Positions 1 to 9,000 of a stretch of 64,000 bases of DNA are shown here, piece by piece. The stretch spans positions 806,001-870,000 of the forward strand of contig NZ_SLZF01000001.1 in NCBI RefSeq assembly GCF_004341515.1, read 5' to 3'. The DNA is from Allobosea sp. BK604 (lineage in GTDB: Bacteria > Pseudomonadota > Alphaproteobacteria > Rhizobiales > Beijerinckiaceae). Positions within the stretch are counted from its first letter, which is position 1; every line of letters begins with the position of its first letter. The notes under the pieces were generated by a model. The model did not search any database. It was not told the DNA's origin and was given only the letters and a program-made list of their open reading frames with translations. A program made the position numbers and the translations under genes.

Positions 1-943
1 AGACCAGCCATTCGACCAGTCCGCTCAGAATGGCGACCCCATGGGCGACGGCAGCAGCCCAGTCATGGATCAGGTGTCCGAGCCAGCCGAAGCCATAGCC
101 CTCGAAACCGTGGATGATGATGCCGCCGCCAACCCAGAGCATGGCGGCCGTACCGACGCCGCTGAGGAAGGTCAGGAAGACCGGCATGCCGACGACAAGC
201 CCACGCCCGAGCGGCTTGGTCAGCGGGCTCAGCCAGCGATCGAGCATGCGCGGGTCGGTGCCGAGCGCGGCCAGCGCCTTGCTGCGGCCGAGATAGAAGA
301 AGGTCGTCATCGGCCGGTTGTTGTTGGCGAGCGCGACGCCGGCATCGTCGGCCTTCACGATCAGCGCGACAATGCCGTAGACGAAGGCGGTCATGCCGAT
401 ACCGACGATGGCGAGTACGAGCGCCTGCGTCCAGAACGAGGAGGCCGAGACGCTGGCGAGCGTAATCGCCATGATCTCGGCCGAGAGGATGAAGTCGGTC
501 TTGATCGCACCCGAGACCTTCTCGTTCTCCAGCGCCTTCGGATCAACCGCCGCGCCCGGAGCATCGTCGTCATGATGCGCGTGATGCGGCAGGAAGCGTT
601 CCAGAACCTTTTCGGCGCCTTCGTAGCACAGATAGACGCCGCCGATCATGAGGAGCGGCGTGATCGCCCAGGGCGCGATCAGGCTCAGGATCAACGCGCC
701 CGGCAGCAGGAAGAGCAACTTGTTCTTGAGCGAGCCGAGCGCGATCTTGCCGATGATCGGCAATTCACGCTCCGCCGCGAAGCCGACGGCATAGCGCGGT
801 GTCACCGCCGCATCGTCGATGACGATGCCGGCCGCCTTGGCCCCGGCCTTGGTGGCTTGCGCGGCGGCATCGTCGAGCGACGCCGCCGCCACCTTGGCGA
901 GGGCCGCAATGTCGTCAAGCAGAGCAAACAGACCGGAACTCAC
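1..943 (-). CDS. DUF808 family inner-membrane protein, partial (cut by window edge)
   Basis: Membrane protein of the DUF808 family (E. coli YedI type); its function is not established. About 314 residues are visible from a GTG start and the C-terminus lies beyond base 1. The start is fixed by AGGAGG seven bases upstream. The N-terminal 60 residues are soluble and rich in Ala and Asp (LLDDIAALAKVAAASLDDAA); hydrophobic segments follow at about residues 75-105 and 150-180, with a His/Asp-rich loop (HHAHHDDD) near residue 120 between them, then further hydrophobic, Gly-rich segments. It lies upstream of the thiolase on the same strand, separated by 143 bases, with no evidence of a shared function. 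Confidence 0.85.
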   Translation of the reverse strand, partial: MSSGLFALLDDIAALAKVAAASLDDAAAQATKAGAKAAGIVIDDAAVTPRYAVGFAAERELPIIGKIALGSLKNKLLFLLPGALILSLIAPWAITPLLMIGGVYLCYEGAEKVLERFLPHHAHHDDDAPGAAVDPKALENEKVSGAIKTDFILSAEIMAITLASVSASSFWTQALVLAIVGIGMTAFVYGIVALIVKADDAGVALANNNRPMTTFFYLGRSKALAALGTDPRMLDRWLSPLTKPLGRGLVVGMPVFLTFLSGVGTAAMLWVGGGIIIHGFEGYGFGWLGHLIHDWAAAVAHGVAILSGLVEWLV

Positions 944-1086
944 GAACTCGCCTCCTGACTGGATCGGGTCGCTACAGAAAAGCGAGTGCACGTTGCCAGC
1001 AGATGACAAGCAAAGCCAGCCGCACACTTCGCCGCAACAAGGCGCACAAGGCCTCTCTACGGCGCCAAGTAGCGCGGGGCCGGAAA

Positions 1087-2274
1087 TCAGGCCTGGTTGA
1101 TCTCGAACAATCCGGCGCAGCCCATGCCGCCCGCGACGCACATGGTCACGACCGCGTAGCGCGCCTTGCGGCGGCGGCCTTCGAGCAGGGCATGGCCGAC
1201 AAGCCGCGCCCCGCTCATGCCGAACGGATGGCCGATCGCGATCGCCCCGCCATTGACGTTGACCTTCTCCGGATCGATGCCAAGCGTGTCCCGGCAATAG
1301 ATCGATTGCGAGGCGAAGGCCTCGTTCAGCTCCCAGAGGTCGATATCGCCGACCGTGAGCCCGTTGCGCTCGAGCAGCCGCGGCACGGCGAAGACCGGGC
1401 CGATGCCCATCTCGTCCGGCTCGCAGCCGGCCGCCGCGAAGCCGCGGAAGGCGCCAAGCGGCGAGAGCCCGCGCCTGGCGGCCTCGTCGGCCGACATAAC
1501 CACGCAGGCCGAGGCGCCGTCCGAGAGCTGGCTGGCATTGCCGGCGGTGATGAACTTGTCCTCGCCGCGCACCGGCTTGAGCTTGAGCAGCGCCTCCAGT
1601 GTGGTGTCGGGCCGGTTACCCTCGTCCTTGGCGAGCGTGACCTCTTCCTGGCGCGTCTCGCCGGTCGCCTTGTCGGTCACCGACATGACCGAACTCATCG
1701 GCACGATTTCCTCGTCGAACAGCTGGCGCTGCTGCGCCGATGCGGTGCGGCGCTGGCTCTCCAGCGAGAACTGGTCCTGCGCCTCGCGCGAGATGCCGTA
1801 GCGCTCGGCGACATTGTCCGCCGTCTCGATCATCGTCGTGTAGATCGACGGCTTGTGTTTCATCAGCCAGTTGTTCTGCGTGAGGTCGCGCCGCACCACC
1901 GGCTGCACCAGGCTGATCGACTCGACGCCGCCGCCGACCGCGACCGGCACGCCGTCCATCACCACCCGCCGAGCCGCATGCGCGATCGCCTCCAGGCCCG
2001 AGGCGCAGAAGCGGCTGACCGTGACGCCGGACGAGCCGACCGGCAGTCCCGCGACCAGCGCCGAATGGCGCGCGACATTGCCGCCCGTCGCCGCCTCCGG
2101 ATAGCCGCAGCCCAGCACCACCTCCTCGATCTCGGCCGGATCGAGCCCCGCCTTGCCATAGGCGGCCTTGATCGCATGAGCGGCGAGATCGGCCCCACGC
2201 GTCAGGTTGAAGGCACCGCGATGGGCCTTGCCGATCGGCGTGCGGGCAGTGGAGACGATGACGGCTTCGGTCAT
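1087..2274 (-). CDS. Acetyl-CoA C-acyltransferase (thiolase)
   Basis: Thiolase of 395 residues that would cleave 3-ketoacyl-CoA with CoA in the last step of beta-oxidation, or condense acetyl-CoA. The nucleophile is Cys90 in [10 protein letters not shown], the His motif is [15 protein letters not shown], and the second catalytic Cys is in [10 protein letters not shown] near the C-terminus. The ATG at 2274 starts [16 protein letters not shown], the normal N-terminus of the family; the frame stays open upstream but that stretch has no thiolase character. It is 82 bases downstream of the FadJ-like gene on the same strand, so the two probably form a beta-oxidation operon. Chain-length specificity cannot be read from the sequence. 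Confidence 0.93.
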   Translation of the reverse strand: MTEAVIVSTARTPIGKAHRGAFNLTRGADLAAHAIKAAYGKAGLDPAEIEEVVLGCGYPEAATGGNVARHSALVAGLPVGSSGVTVSRFCASGLEAIAHAARRVVMDGVPVAVGGGVESISLVQPVVRRDLTQNNWLMKHKPSIYTTMIETADNVAERYGISREAQDQFSLESQRRTASAQQRQLFDEEIVPMSSVMSVTDKATGETRQEEVTLAKDEGNRPDTTLEALLKLKPVRGEDKFITAGNASQLSDGASACVVMSADEAARRGLSPLGAFRGFAAAGCEPDEMGIGPVFAVPRLLERNGLTVGDIDLWELNEAFASQSIYCRDTLGIDPEKVNVNGGAIAIGHPFGMSGARLVGHALLEGRRRKARYAVVTMCVAGGMGCAGLFEINQA

Positions 2275-2356
2275 GGGCGTTTTGTCCCTGCGATATCTTA
2301 TTGAATGTCGATTATCATATAGAACTGAACCGGCGCTTGGGAACAGCGCCGCCGGC

Positions 2357-4438
2357 TCACGCCGCCTTGGCCTTGAGGTCGGAGAAGCCCTTGCCCTCGG
2401 CCGCCAGTCGACGCAGCAGCGGCGCCGGTTCGAGGGAGGCATCGCCGGTCTCGGCCGCCTGCGCCTCGAGCCGCCCCACGATCGTGGCGAGCCCGACCGT
2501 GTCGGCCCAATGCATCGGCCCGCCGCGCCAGGCCGGCCAGTTATAGCCGTTGAGCCAGACGATATCGATGTCGCCCGGCCGCGCCGCGATGCCCTCTTCG
2601 AGGATGCGCGCGCCCTCGTTGACCATCGGGTCCAACAGCCGCGCCACGATCTCGTCGGCAGAGAACGCACGCCGCGTCACGCCCTGGTCGGCCGAGATAC
2701 GCGCGATCAGCGCTTCGACCTCCTGATCGCGCTGCCCGGCGCGGGCGCCTTCCGGATAGAGGTAATAGCCCTTGCCGGTCTTCTGGCCGAAGCGCCCGGC
2801 CTCGCAGAGCGCATCCGCCACCGCGGCCTTCAGTCCGAGCGATTTCCGCATCCGCCAGCTGATATCGCCACCGGCGAGGTCGGACATGGCGAAGGGCCCC
2901 ATCTTGAAGCCGAAACCGGTCACAGCGGCATCGACCTCATGCGGCAGGGCGCCGGCAACCAACAGCCGCTCCGCGGCGCGGGTGCGCTGCGCCAGCATGC
3001 GATTGCCGACGAAGCCGAAGCAATTGCCGACCACCACCGCGACCTTGCCGAGCTTGCGCCCGAGGGCGATCCCGGTCGCGACGACATCTTCGGCCGTGCC
3101 GGCCGGCCGCACGACCTCGAGGAGCTTCATGACATTGGCCGGGCTGAAGAAATGCAGGCCGATCACATCCTGGGGCCGCGAGGTCGCAGCCGCGATCGTC
3201 GCGATATCGAGATAGGAGGTGTTGGTCGCCAGGATCACGCCCGGCTTCGCGATCCTGTCGAGCTCACCGAAGATCTGCTGCTTGACGCCCATCTCCTCGA
3301 AGGCCGCCTCGACCACGATATCGGCATCGGCCGCAGCCTGGAGCCCGACGGCCGGCGCGATCAGCGCCATGCGCTCGTCGCGCTCCGCCTCGCTCAGCGA
3401 GCCGCGCTTGACCGAGAAGCCATAGGTGTCGCGGACGCGGGCATAGCCCTTCTCGACCAGGTCCCGCGATGTCTCGATCAGCGTGACCGGAATGCCGGCA
3501 TTGGCGAAGCACATCGCGATGCCGCCGCCCATCGTGCCGGCGCCGATCACCGCGGCCCGCGCCAGCGGACGCGGCTTGACGCTGGCATCGATGCCGGGCA
3601 CCCGTGCCGCCTCGCGCTCGGCGAAGAAGACATAGCGCAGCGCCTTCGAGCGCTCGTCGGCGATCAGCTTGACGAAGAGTGCCCGCTCGGCCGCGAGCCC
3701 CTGCTCGAAAGGCAGGTCGAACGCGTTGCGCACGGACTCGACCAGCGCCGCGACATTCGGCATCTCGGCCGCCTTCTCCAGCGCCGATTTGGCGACGAGC
3801 TCGAAATCGCCGCGCTCGGCCGCATTCAGCCGGTCGGTCTTCGCGCTGATCGGAACCGGCTTGCCATTGGCCGCGAGCATCTCCGCGACGGCACAGGCGG
3901 CATCGAGCAGGTCTCCCGCGATGACGCCGTCCACAAGGCCGAGCGCCAGGCCCTCCTCGGCCGAGACGGATTCGCCGCTCAGCATCATTGCGAAGGCCTT
4001 GGCGCCGCCGATCAGACGGGGCAGGCGCTGCGTGCCACCCGCGCCCGGAATCAGCCCGAGCCTGATCTCGGGCAGGCCGAGTTTGGCGGCCGGAGCCGCG
4101 ACGCGCGCATGACAGGCGAGCGCGAGTTCCAGGCCGCCGCCGAGCGCCGCGCCGTTGACCGCTGCCACGACCGGCTTGGCGCTGGCCTCGATCGCAGCGA
4201 GCAATTCGGGCAGGAGCGGCGAGACCGGCGGCTTGCCGAATTCGCTGATATCGGCGCCGGCGACGAAAGTACGCCCGGCCGCGGCGATGACGATGGCGCT
4301 GATCTCCGGCTCGGCCGCTGCTTTCGTAACCGCCTGCAGCAGGGCGGCGCGCAGATTGGCGCTGAGTGCGTTCACCGGCGGGTTGTCGATCGTCGCGATG
4401 GCAACAGCGCCGCGATTGGTGAGCCGGACGGTTTCCAT
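2357..4438 (-). CDS. Multifunctional enoyl-CoA hydratase / 3-hydroxyacyl-CoA dehydrogenase
   Basis: FadJ/FadB-type protein of 693 residues that would hydrate 2-enoyl-CoA and oxidise the 3-hydroxyacyl-CoA with NAD. The N-terminal crotonase domain (about 1-190) keeps both catalytic glutamates, in [10 protein letters not shown] and [16 protein letters not shown]. The Rossmann motif [17 protein letters not shown] (near residue 295) opens the dehydrogenase domain, with the catalytic His in [12 protein letters not shown]. Two 3HCDH C-terminal domains follow. I chose ATG 4438 because GGGGA lies just upstream; an in-frame TTG at 4459 is weaker. At about 690 residues it is the shorter FadJ-like type that works with a separate thiolase, which is the next gene. 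Confidence 0.92.
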   Translation of the reverse strand: METVRLTNRGAVAIATIDNPPVNALSANLRAALLQAVTKAAAEPEISAIVIAAAGRTFVAGADISEFGKPPVSPLLPELLAAIEASAKPVVAAVNGAALGGGLELALACHARVAAPAAKLGLPEIRLGLIPGAGGTQRLPRLIGGAKAFAMMLSGESVSAEEGLALGLVDGVIAGDLLDAACAVAEMLAANGKPVPISAKTDRLNAAERGDFELVAKSALEKAAEMPNVAALVESVRNAFDLPFEQGLAAERALFVKLIADERSKALRYVFFAEREAARVPGIDASVKPRPLARAAVIGAGTMGGGIAMCFANAGIPVTLIETSRDLVEKGYARVRDTYGFSVKRGSLSEAERDERMALIAPAVGLQAAADADIVVEAAFEEMGVKQQIFGELDRIAKPGVILATNTSYLDIATIAAATSRPQDVIGLHFFSPANVMKLLEVVRPAGTAEDVVATGIALGRKLGKVAVVVGNCFGFVGNRMLAQRTRAAERLLVAGALPHEVDAAVTGFGFKMGPFAMSDLAGGDISWRMRKSLGLKAAVADALCEAGRFGQKTGKGYYLYPEGARAGQRDQEVEALIARISADQGVTRRAFSADEIVARLLDPMVNEGARILEEGIAARPGDIDIVWLNGYNWPAWRGGPMHWADTVGLATIVGRLEAQAAETGDASLEPAPLLRRLAAEGKGFSDLKAKAA

Positions 4439-4755
4439 AGGCGTCGTCCCCGATATCAAGCCAATGACCGGCGCTAGGAAGGCCGTGGCCCTCGCCGTGT
4501 CAAGGCGCAGACGCGCAAGCGGTGTAACGCATGAGGTGGCCTGCGGCGCAGAAACCCGCGCTGAACGCCGGCCGGCGCGGAATCCGCGAAAGCTGTTGCA
4601 CGCCGCGACAAGAAGCCTTGCCGCGCGGACATAGATACCGATGGCAGCGCGATGCGCGCAATCGCGCCAGACGACAAGCGCGAAGTTCGATCTTGCCGAA
4701 CGCGCGATTCATGAGACTTCTGGCAATGAGACGTTCAGCCAAGGACAAGAGCCGC
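4439..4755. other. 317-bp divergent intergenic region with a perfect dyad
   Basis: Non-coding stretch between the FadJ-like gene and the divergent isomerase-like gene. It holds a perfect dyad at 4647-4667, GCGCGAT and ATCGCGC arms with a seven-base spacer, about 90 bases before the isomerase start. This could be an operator controlling fatty-acid genes on one or both sides. No regulator gene is adjacent and I see no clear promoter boxes. Confidence 0.4.
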
Positions 4756-5499
4756 ATGACGACCGTTCTGATCGAAACCGCTGCGCCCGGCGTCACCCAG
4801 ATCACGATCAACCGGCCTGAGCGCCGCAACGCGCTCGACGCCGCGACCTATGCCGGGCTGATCGAGGCGCTGAAAGCCGCCGATGCCGATCCCACCGTCA
4901 AGGCCATCGTGCTGACCGGCGCGGCCGGCTGCTTCTCCAGCGGCGCCGACATCAAGGGCTTCCAGGCCTCGTCCGGCGACGGACCGAGTATCGCCATCAC
5001 CTATCTGAACACGATCTCGACGGTCTCGAAGCCGATCGTCGCCGCGATCGAGGGCTATGCGGTCGGCATCGGCACGACGATGCTGCTGCATTGCGACCTC
5101 GCCTATGCCGGGCGCGGCTCGACCTTCCGCCTGCCCTTCGTTACGCTCGGCCTCTGCCCCGAGGGCGCATCGAGCTACCTGCTGCCGCTGATCGCCGGCA
5201 CCAAGCGTGCTGCCGAGCTGTTGATGCTGGGCGAGCCCTTCGGTCCGGGTCAGGCGCTCGAGGCCGGCATCGTCAACGCCGTCACCGATGAGGGCGGCGC
5301 GCTCGCCAAGGCGCTGGAGCGGGCGAGCGCGCTCGCCGCCCTGCCGCCTCAATCGGTTGCCTTGACCAAGATGCTGCTGAAGCGCGGCAATGCGGCGACC
5401 GTGGCCGAGACGATCATGGTCGAGGCCAAGCACTTCGCCGAGCGCCGCCTGTCCGACGAGGCGCAGGCGATCTTCGCCGCCTTCCTCAACAAGCGCTGA
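4756..5499 (+). CDS. Enoyl-CoA hydratase/isomerase family protein, isomerase-like
   Basis: Crotonase-fold protein of 247 residues. The oxyanion-hole region [11 protein letters not shown] is present. The two glutamates used by true hydratases are replaced: the first region reads [13 protein letters not shown] and the second [10 protein letters not shown]. Instead it has [13 protein letters not shown], which matches the PEGxSS glutamate motif of delta3,delta2-enoyl-CoA isomerases. I therefore infer a double-bond isomerase that feeds unsaturated acyl-CoAs into the neighbouring beta-oxidation enzymes. ATG 4756 follows AAGGA by nine bases; the open frame upstream has no family similarity. Divergent from the FadJ-like gene, so not in the same operon. 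Confidence 0.85.
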   Translation: MTTVLIETAAPGVTQITINRPERRNALDAATYAGLIEALKAADADPTVKAIVLTGAAGCFSSGADIKGFQASSGDGPSIAITYLNTISTVSKPIVAAIEGYAVGIGTTMLLHCDLAYAGRGSTFRLPFVTLGLCPEGASSYLLPLIAGTKRAAELLMLGEPFGPGQALEAGIVNAVTDEGGALAKALERASALAALPPQSVALTKMLLKRGNAATVAETIMVEAKHFAERRLSDEAQAIFAAFLNKR

Positions 5500-5554
5500 G
5501 ATAAGGACTGCCCTGCGCACGAGATGGAGCGGCACCCCGCCGCTGACGCCTCCA

Positions 5555-5679
5555 CGTCATTGCGAGCACCCGGGTCTTGCCTTCGGCAAGCCCGAGTACA
5601 GGCTCCGCGAAGCAATCTAGGGGCGGCCGGGCACCCAGTCCCCCTGGATTGCTTCGTCGCTGCGCTCCTCGCAATGACG
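5555..5679. repeat. Dispersed palindromic repeat, family A, copy 1
   Basis: Intergenic element bounded by a perfect 12-bp inverted repeat, CGTCATTGCGAG and CTCGCAATGACG. Internal GAAGCAATC and GGATTGCTTC arms add a second level of pairing. It lies between the convergent isomerase-like gene and tctA, so a hairpin RNA here could stop transcription from either side. A second copy is at 37301-37389. Confidence 0.8.
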
Positions 5680-5692
5680 GTGGTGGCGACGG

Positions 5693-7195
5693 CTAGGCCG
5701 CCGCTACGCGCTGCCGGCGCAGCCTCTGCATCGTCCAGCTGAACACCGGCCAGAGCAGCGCCGCAAAGGTCATAGCCGCCAGGACCGAGGAGACCGGCCG
5801 GTCGAAGAAGGGCAGCAGCGAGCCGTCCGACTTGATCAGCGACGTCACGAAGCTCTGCTCCACCATCGTGCCCATGACGATGCCGAGCACCATGGCCGCG
5901 ACCGGATAGCCGTTCTTCTCCATCAGGTAGCCGAAGGCGCCGAAGAAGGCGACGCACCAGACCGCGAACAGGTTGTTGCCGGCGGTGGCGAAGGCGCCGA
6001 CGGCGCAGAACACCATGATCACCGGCATCACCGCCGAGCGCGGCGCACCGACGATGCGGCTCGCCAGCCGGATCATGATGATGCCGAGCGGGATCATGAT
6101 GATGTTGCCGAGGATGAAGATGATGTAGAGCGCGTACATGCTCGACGCCTGGTCGGTGAACAGGGTCGGGCCGGGATTGAGCCCCTTCATGTAGAGTACG
6201 CCGATCGCGATCGCGGTGATCGTGTCGCCGGGAATGCCGAAGAGCAGCGCCGGCACCCAGCCCGAGGCGAGCGAGGCGTTGTTGGAGGCGCCGGCCTCGA
6301 TCAGACCTTCCGGATGGCCGGTGCCGAATTTCTCCGGCGTCTTCGAGAAGCGCTTGGCCATGGCGTAGCTGACCCAGGCCGCCATGTCGGCGCCGGCGCC
6401 GGGCAGCACACCGATGATGATACCGATGATGTTCCCGCGGATCTGCTGCTTGGGATATTGCTTGGTCAGCTCGATCTGGCCCTTGAGGATCGAGCCGAGG
6501 CGGCGGTGCTCCAGCTTCGGCGGCTCGCGCTCGGTCAGCGCCCGCATCACCTCGGCCAGCGCGAAGACGCCGACCAGGGCCGGGATCGGCTCGATGCCAC
6601 CGAGCAGGTCGGTCGAGCCGAGGGTGAAGCGCGCGACGCCGCCGGGATTGTCAATGCCGATGCAGGTGATCAGCAGGCCGAGCAGCATCGAGGCGATCGC
6701 CTTGATCGGCGAGGAGCGCGCCACCAGCGTCGCGCACATCAGGCCGAGCATGGCGAGCCAGAAATTCTCGTAGGTCGAGAAGGACAGCGCGATCTCGGCA
6801 AGCGCCGGCGCCAGGATCATCAGCGAGAGCGTGCCGGCGATGCCGCCGAGCGCCGAGAACCACAGGCAGATGCCGAGCGCGGTCTCGGCCTGACCCTTGC
6901 GGGTCATGGCATAGGCCTCATCGGTATAGGCGGCCGAGGCCGGCGTGCCGGGAATGCGCAGCAGGCAGCCCGGAATGTCGCCTGAGAAGATCGCCATGGC
7001 CGAGGCCGTGATGATCGTCGCCACCGCCGCGATCGGCGAGAGGTAGAAGGTCACCGGCACGAGCAGCGCCGTCGCCATCGTGGCCGAGAGGCCGGGCAGC
7101 GAGCCGACGATCAGTCCGTAGAAGGCCGAGGCGATGATCGCGATCATCACGTCGGGGGCGAAGACGAGCCCGAAGGCCTGGATGATGGTGTTCAT
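5693..7195 (-). CDS. tctA: Tripartite tricarboxylate transporter large permease TctA
   Basis: Large integral membrane subunit of a TctCBA importer, 500 residues, the usual family length. The N-terminal part shows the family's Gly/Pro-rich segment PGLSATMATALLVPVTFYL, and an equivalent Gly-rich segment with GIIIGVLPGAGADMAAWV occurs in the second half, as expected for the repeated fold. It is nearly all hydrophobic, with about eleven or twelve membrane segments. It starts seven bases after tctB and is the last gene of tctC-tctB-tctA. The family moves citrate or other carboxylates with a periplasmic binding protein; the substrate here is unknown. Confidence 0.93.
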   Translation of the reverse strand: MNTIIQAFGLVFAPDVMIAIIASAFYGLIVGSLPGLSATMATALLVPVTFYLSPIAAVATIITASAMAIFSGDIPGCLLRIPGTPASAAYTDEAYAMTRKGQAETALGICLWFSALGGIAGTLSLMILAPALAEIALSFSTYENFWLAMLGLMCATLVARSSPIKAIASMLLGLLITCIGIDNPGGVARFTLGSTDLLGGIEPIPALVGVFALAEVMRALTEREPPKLEHRRLGSILKGQIELTKQYPKQQIRGNIIGIIIGVLPGAGADMAAWVSYAMAKRFSKTPEKFGTGHPEGLIEAGASNNASLASGWVPALLFGIPGDTITAIAIGVLYMKGLNPGPTLFTDQASSMYALYIIFILGNIIMIPLGIIMIRLASRIVGAPRSAVMPVIMVFCAVGAFATAGNNLFAVWCVAFFGAFGYLMEKNGYPVAAMVLGIVMGTMVEQSFVTSLIKSDGSLLPFFDRPVSSVLAAMTFAALLWPVFSWTMQRLRRQRVAAA

Positions 7196-7202
7196 CTTGG
7201 CC

Positions 7203-7697
7203 TCACCACGGGAAGGGCAGCAGCCCGTTGGGCAGAGGCACCCTGAGCAGCTTGAGGAAGATCAGGTTGACGCAGAACGGCGCGATCAGCGCCAGCGGCA
7301 CCGAGAGCTTCGGCTTGGCGCCGAAGGCGGTCGAGGCGACGAAGACCATGATCGCCGCCGTGATCAGGAAGCCGAGCGTCTCGGAGGCGAGCGCGTAGAA
7401 GCAGAGCAGCAGCGGCGGCACCAGCGCCAGCCAGTTGCGCCAGGCCGGCACGGGCTCGAGCAGTTCCGGCGCCGAATGCTCGGCGACATCGGCCTCGGCC
7501 ACCTCCTCGAAATGCCGGCCGATGCCGAAGACGATCAGCCCGCCGCACAGGATGAGCCCGGCGCCCACGACCATCGGGAAGGCGGAAGGACCGACCTGCT
7601 GGCCGGGCACCGGCGGCAATTTCGATCCGTAGAAAAAGGCGGCCGCTCCGAGCAGGGCAATGGAGGAACCGGAGATGCGATCGGCGAGTGGCGTCAC
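7203..7697 (-). CDS. tctB: Tripartite tricarboxylate transporter small permease TctB
   Basis: Small membrane subunit of 164 residues with four hydrophobic segments, the standard TctB layout. The first segment (SSIALLGAAAFFYGSKLP) is followed by the family-typical GPSAFPMVVGAGLILCGG. A cytoplasmic or periplasmic acidic loop (residues about 75-95) separates it from the rest. The start is GTG at 7697. It lies between tctC (89 bases upstream) and tctA (seven bases downstream). The weak sequence conservation of TctB means the call rests on size, topology and position. Confidence 0.87.
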   Translation of the reverse strand: MTPLADRISGSSIALLGAAAFFYGSKLPPVPGQQVGPSAFPMVVGAGLILCGGLIVFGIGRHFEEVAEADVAEHSAPELLEPVPAWRNWLALVPPLLLCFYALASETLGFLITAAIMVFVASTAFGAKPKLSVPLALIAPFCVNLIFLKLLRVPLPNGLLPFPW

Positions 7698-7786
7698 GGC
7701 GAACTCTCGACTGGTCTAGGTATAGGGATAGAGACGAAAACACCGGAGACGCGGCAAGGCGGCTCCGGTGTCGAGGTCAGCTCGGA

Positions 7787-8782
7787 TCAGGCCTTGGCGA
7801 GGCCGGCCGCCTTCATCGCGGACGCCATCGCGGCGTCGCCCTCGTCCATGAACTTGCCGAAGCCGGCCGCGTCGGCATACTTCATGCCGAAGCCGCGCGA
7901 ATTCATGAAGTCCTTGTACTCCTTGGAGTCGAAGGCGGTCTTCAGCGAGGTTTCGAGCTTCTTGGCCATGTCGGCCGGCAGGTTCTTCGGCCCGGCGATG
8001 CCGCGCCAGGCGCCGACCGAGTAATGGATCCCGAGCGTCTCGTTGAGCGTCGGCACGTCCTTGAACTGCGGGTTGCGCTCGGAGGCCATGATGGCGAGCG
8101 ACTTGGCCTTGCCGGCATCGATCATGGCGCGCGCCTCCGGCACCGAGCAGGTGACGATATCGACGCCGCCGGCCGCGAGGTCCTGCATGCCGGGCGCAGC
8201 GCCGTTCGACGGCACCCAGGCGACATGGTCCGGCTTCAGGCCCATGGCGACGAGCCAGCCGACCAGTGCCAGATGCCAGATGCCGCCCTGACCGGTGCCG
8301 GACGCCTTGAGCTTGCCGGGAGGCGCAGCCTTGATCGCCTCGGCCAGCGCCTTGATGTCCTTGTGCGGGCTGGACGCACTGACCTGCACGCCCGGCGGAT
8401 CCTCATTCATCAGGCCGAGCGGCTGATAGCTGCGCGGCGTCAGGTCGGTCAGGCCCTGATGGTGCATCATCGAGATCTCGACCGTGAGCAGGCCGATCGT
8501 ATAGCCGTCCGGCGCCGCGGTCGCGATGGCGGAATGGCCGACGACGCCCGAGCCGCCGGTGCGGTTCACCACGTTGAAGGGCTGGCCGAGCTCCTTCTCG
8601 AGCAGCTGCGCGATGATTCGCGCCGTCGCATCGGTGCCGCCACCCGCGCCCCAGGGGCAGATCAGCGTCACCGGCCGGCTCGGCCATTGCGCCTGCGCGA
8701 TCGCCGGCTTGGCGATCAGCCCTGCGGCGCCGGCCGCAGCCGCGCCCTGCAGAACGTTACGTCTGGTGATGATACGAGACAT
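7787..8782 (-). CDS. tctC: Tripartite tricarboxylate transporter substrate-binding protein TctC
   Basis: Periplasmic binding protein of 331 residues in the Bug/TctC family. The N-terminus has a Tat-type signal, RRNVLQGAAAAGAAGL, with probable cleavage after AIAQA. The mature start WPSRPVTLICPWGAGGGTDATAR is the conserved ligand-cleft region of the family. First gene of tctCBA; the start ATG at 8782 follows GGAGG. No two-component system (tctDE) is adjacent, so regulation is not visible. Substrate cannot be deduced: this family is greatly expanded in alpha- and betaproteobacteria and binds many carboxylates. Confidence 0.92.
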   Translation of the reverse strand: MSRIITRRNVLQGAAAAGAAGLIAKPAIAQAQWPSRPVTLICPWGAGGGTDATARIIAQLLEKELGQPFNVVNRTGGSGVVGHSAIATAAPDGYTIGLLTVEISMMHHQGLTDLTPRSYQPLGLMNEDPPGVQVSASSPHKDIKALAEAIKAAPPGKLKASGTGQGGIWHLALVGWLVAMGLKPDHVAWVPSNGAAPGMQDLAAGGVDIVTCSVPEARAMIDAGKAKSLAIMASERNPQFKDVPTLNETLGIHYSVGAWRGIAGPKNLPADMAKKLETSLKTAFDSKEYKDFMNSRGFGMKYADAAGFGKFMDEGDAAMASAMKAAGLAKA

Positions 8783-8947
8783 TCTTGCATACCTCCCTGA
8801 TCAATCGATTTGGTCGCGGGTGCTTCTCCGCCTGCGCGGGGCGCCCTTGTCGGTCCGGCACCATCTGAGCCGATTGCACCGGCTGAGACAACTGCGCTTT
8901 TCGGATAGAGTCGGATGAAATCTGAATCCGTCTCTCACTTAAAATCA

Positions 8948-8996
8948 GAGCAGGATTCCTGCGAAGAGCCGGCTTCCACTTTTTCGCATCCTGCTC
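8948..8996. repeat. Long inverted repeat / possible terminator hairpin
   Basis: Outer arms GAGCAGGAT and ATCCTGCTC are perfectly complementary. Inside, TGCGAA pairs with TTCGCA and an AGCCGGCT palindrome sits near the centre. The element begins five bases after the stop of the 9001-10449 gene. It looks like a dispersed Rhizobiales-type hairpin and may serve as a bidirectional terminator, although there is no terminal T-run on that gene's strand. Confidence 0.65.
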
Positions 8997-9000
8997 CGGT

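Noticed and set aside
2207..4477. Open frame of 756 codons opposite the FadJ-like and thiolase genes
   Set aside because: Antisense shadow with low-complexity composition. It spans the end of one well-supported gene, a spacer and another gene, which a real gene would not do here.
5555..5679. Family A palindromes as an insertion sequence or CRISPR
   Set aside because: No transposase gene, no target duplication that I can see, and only one element per site without regular spacers.
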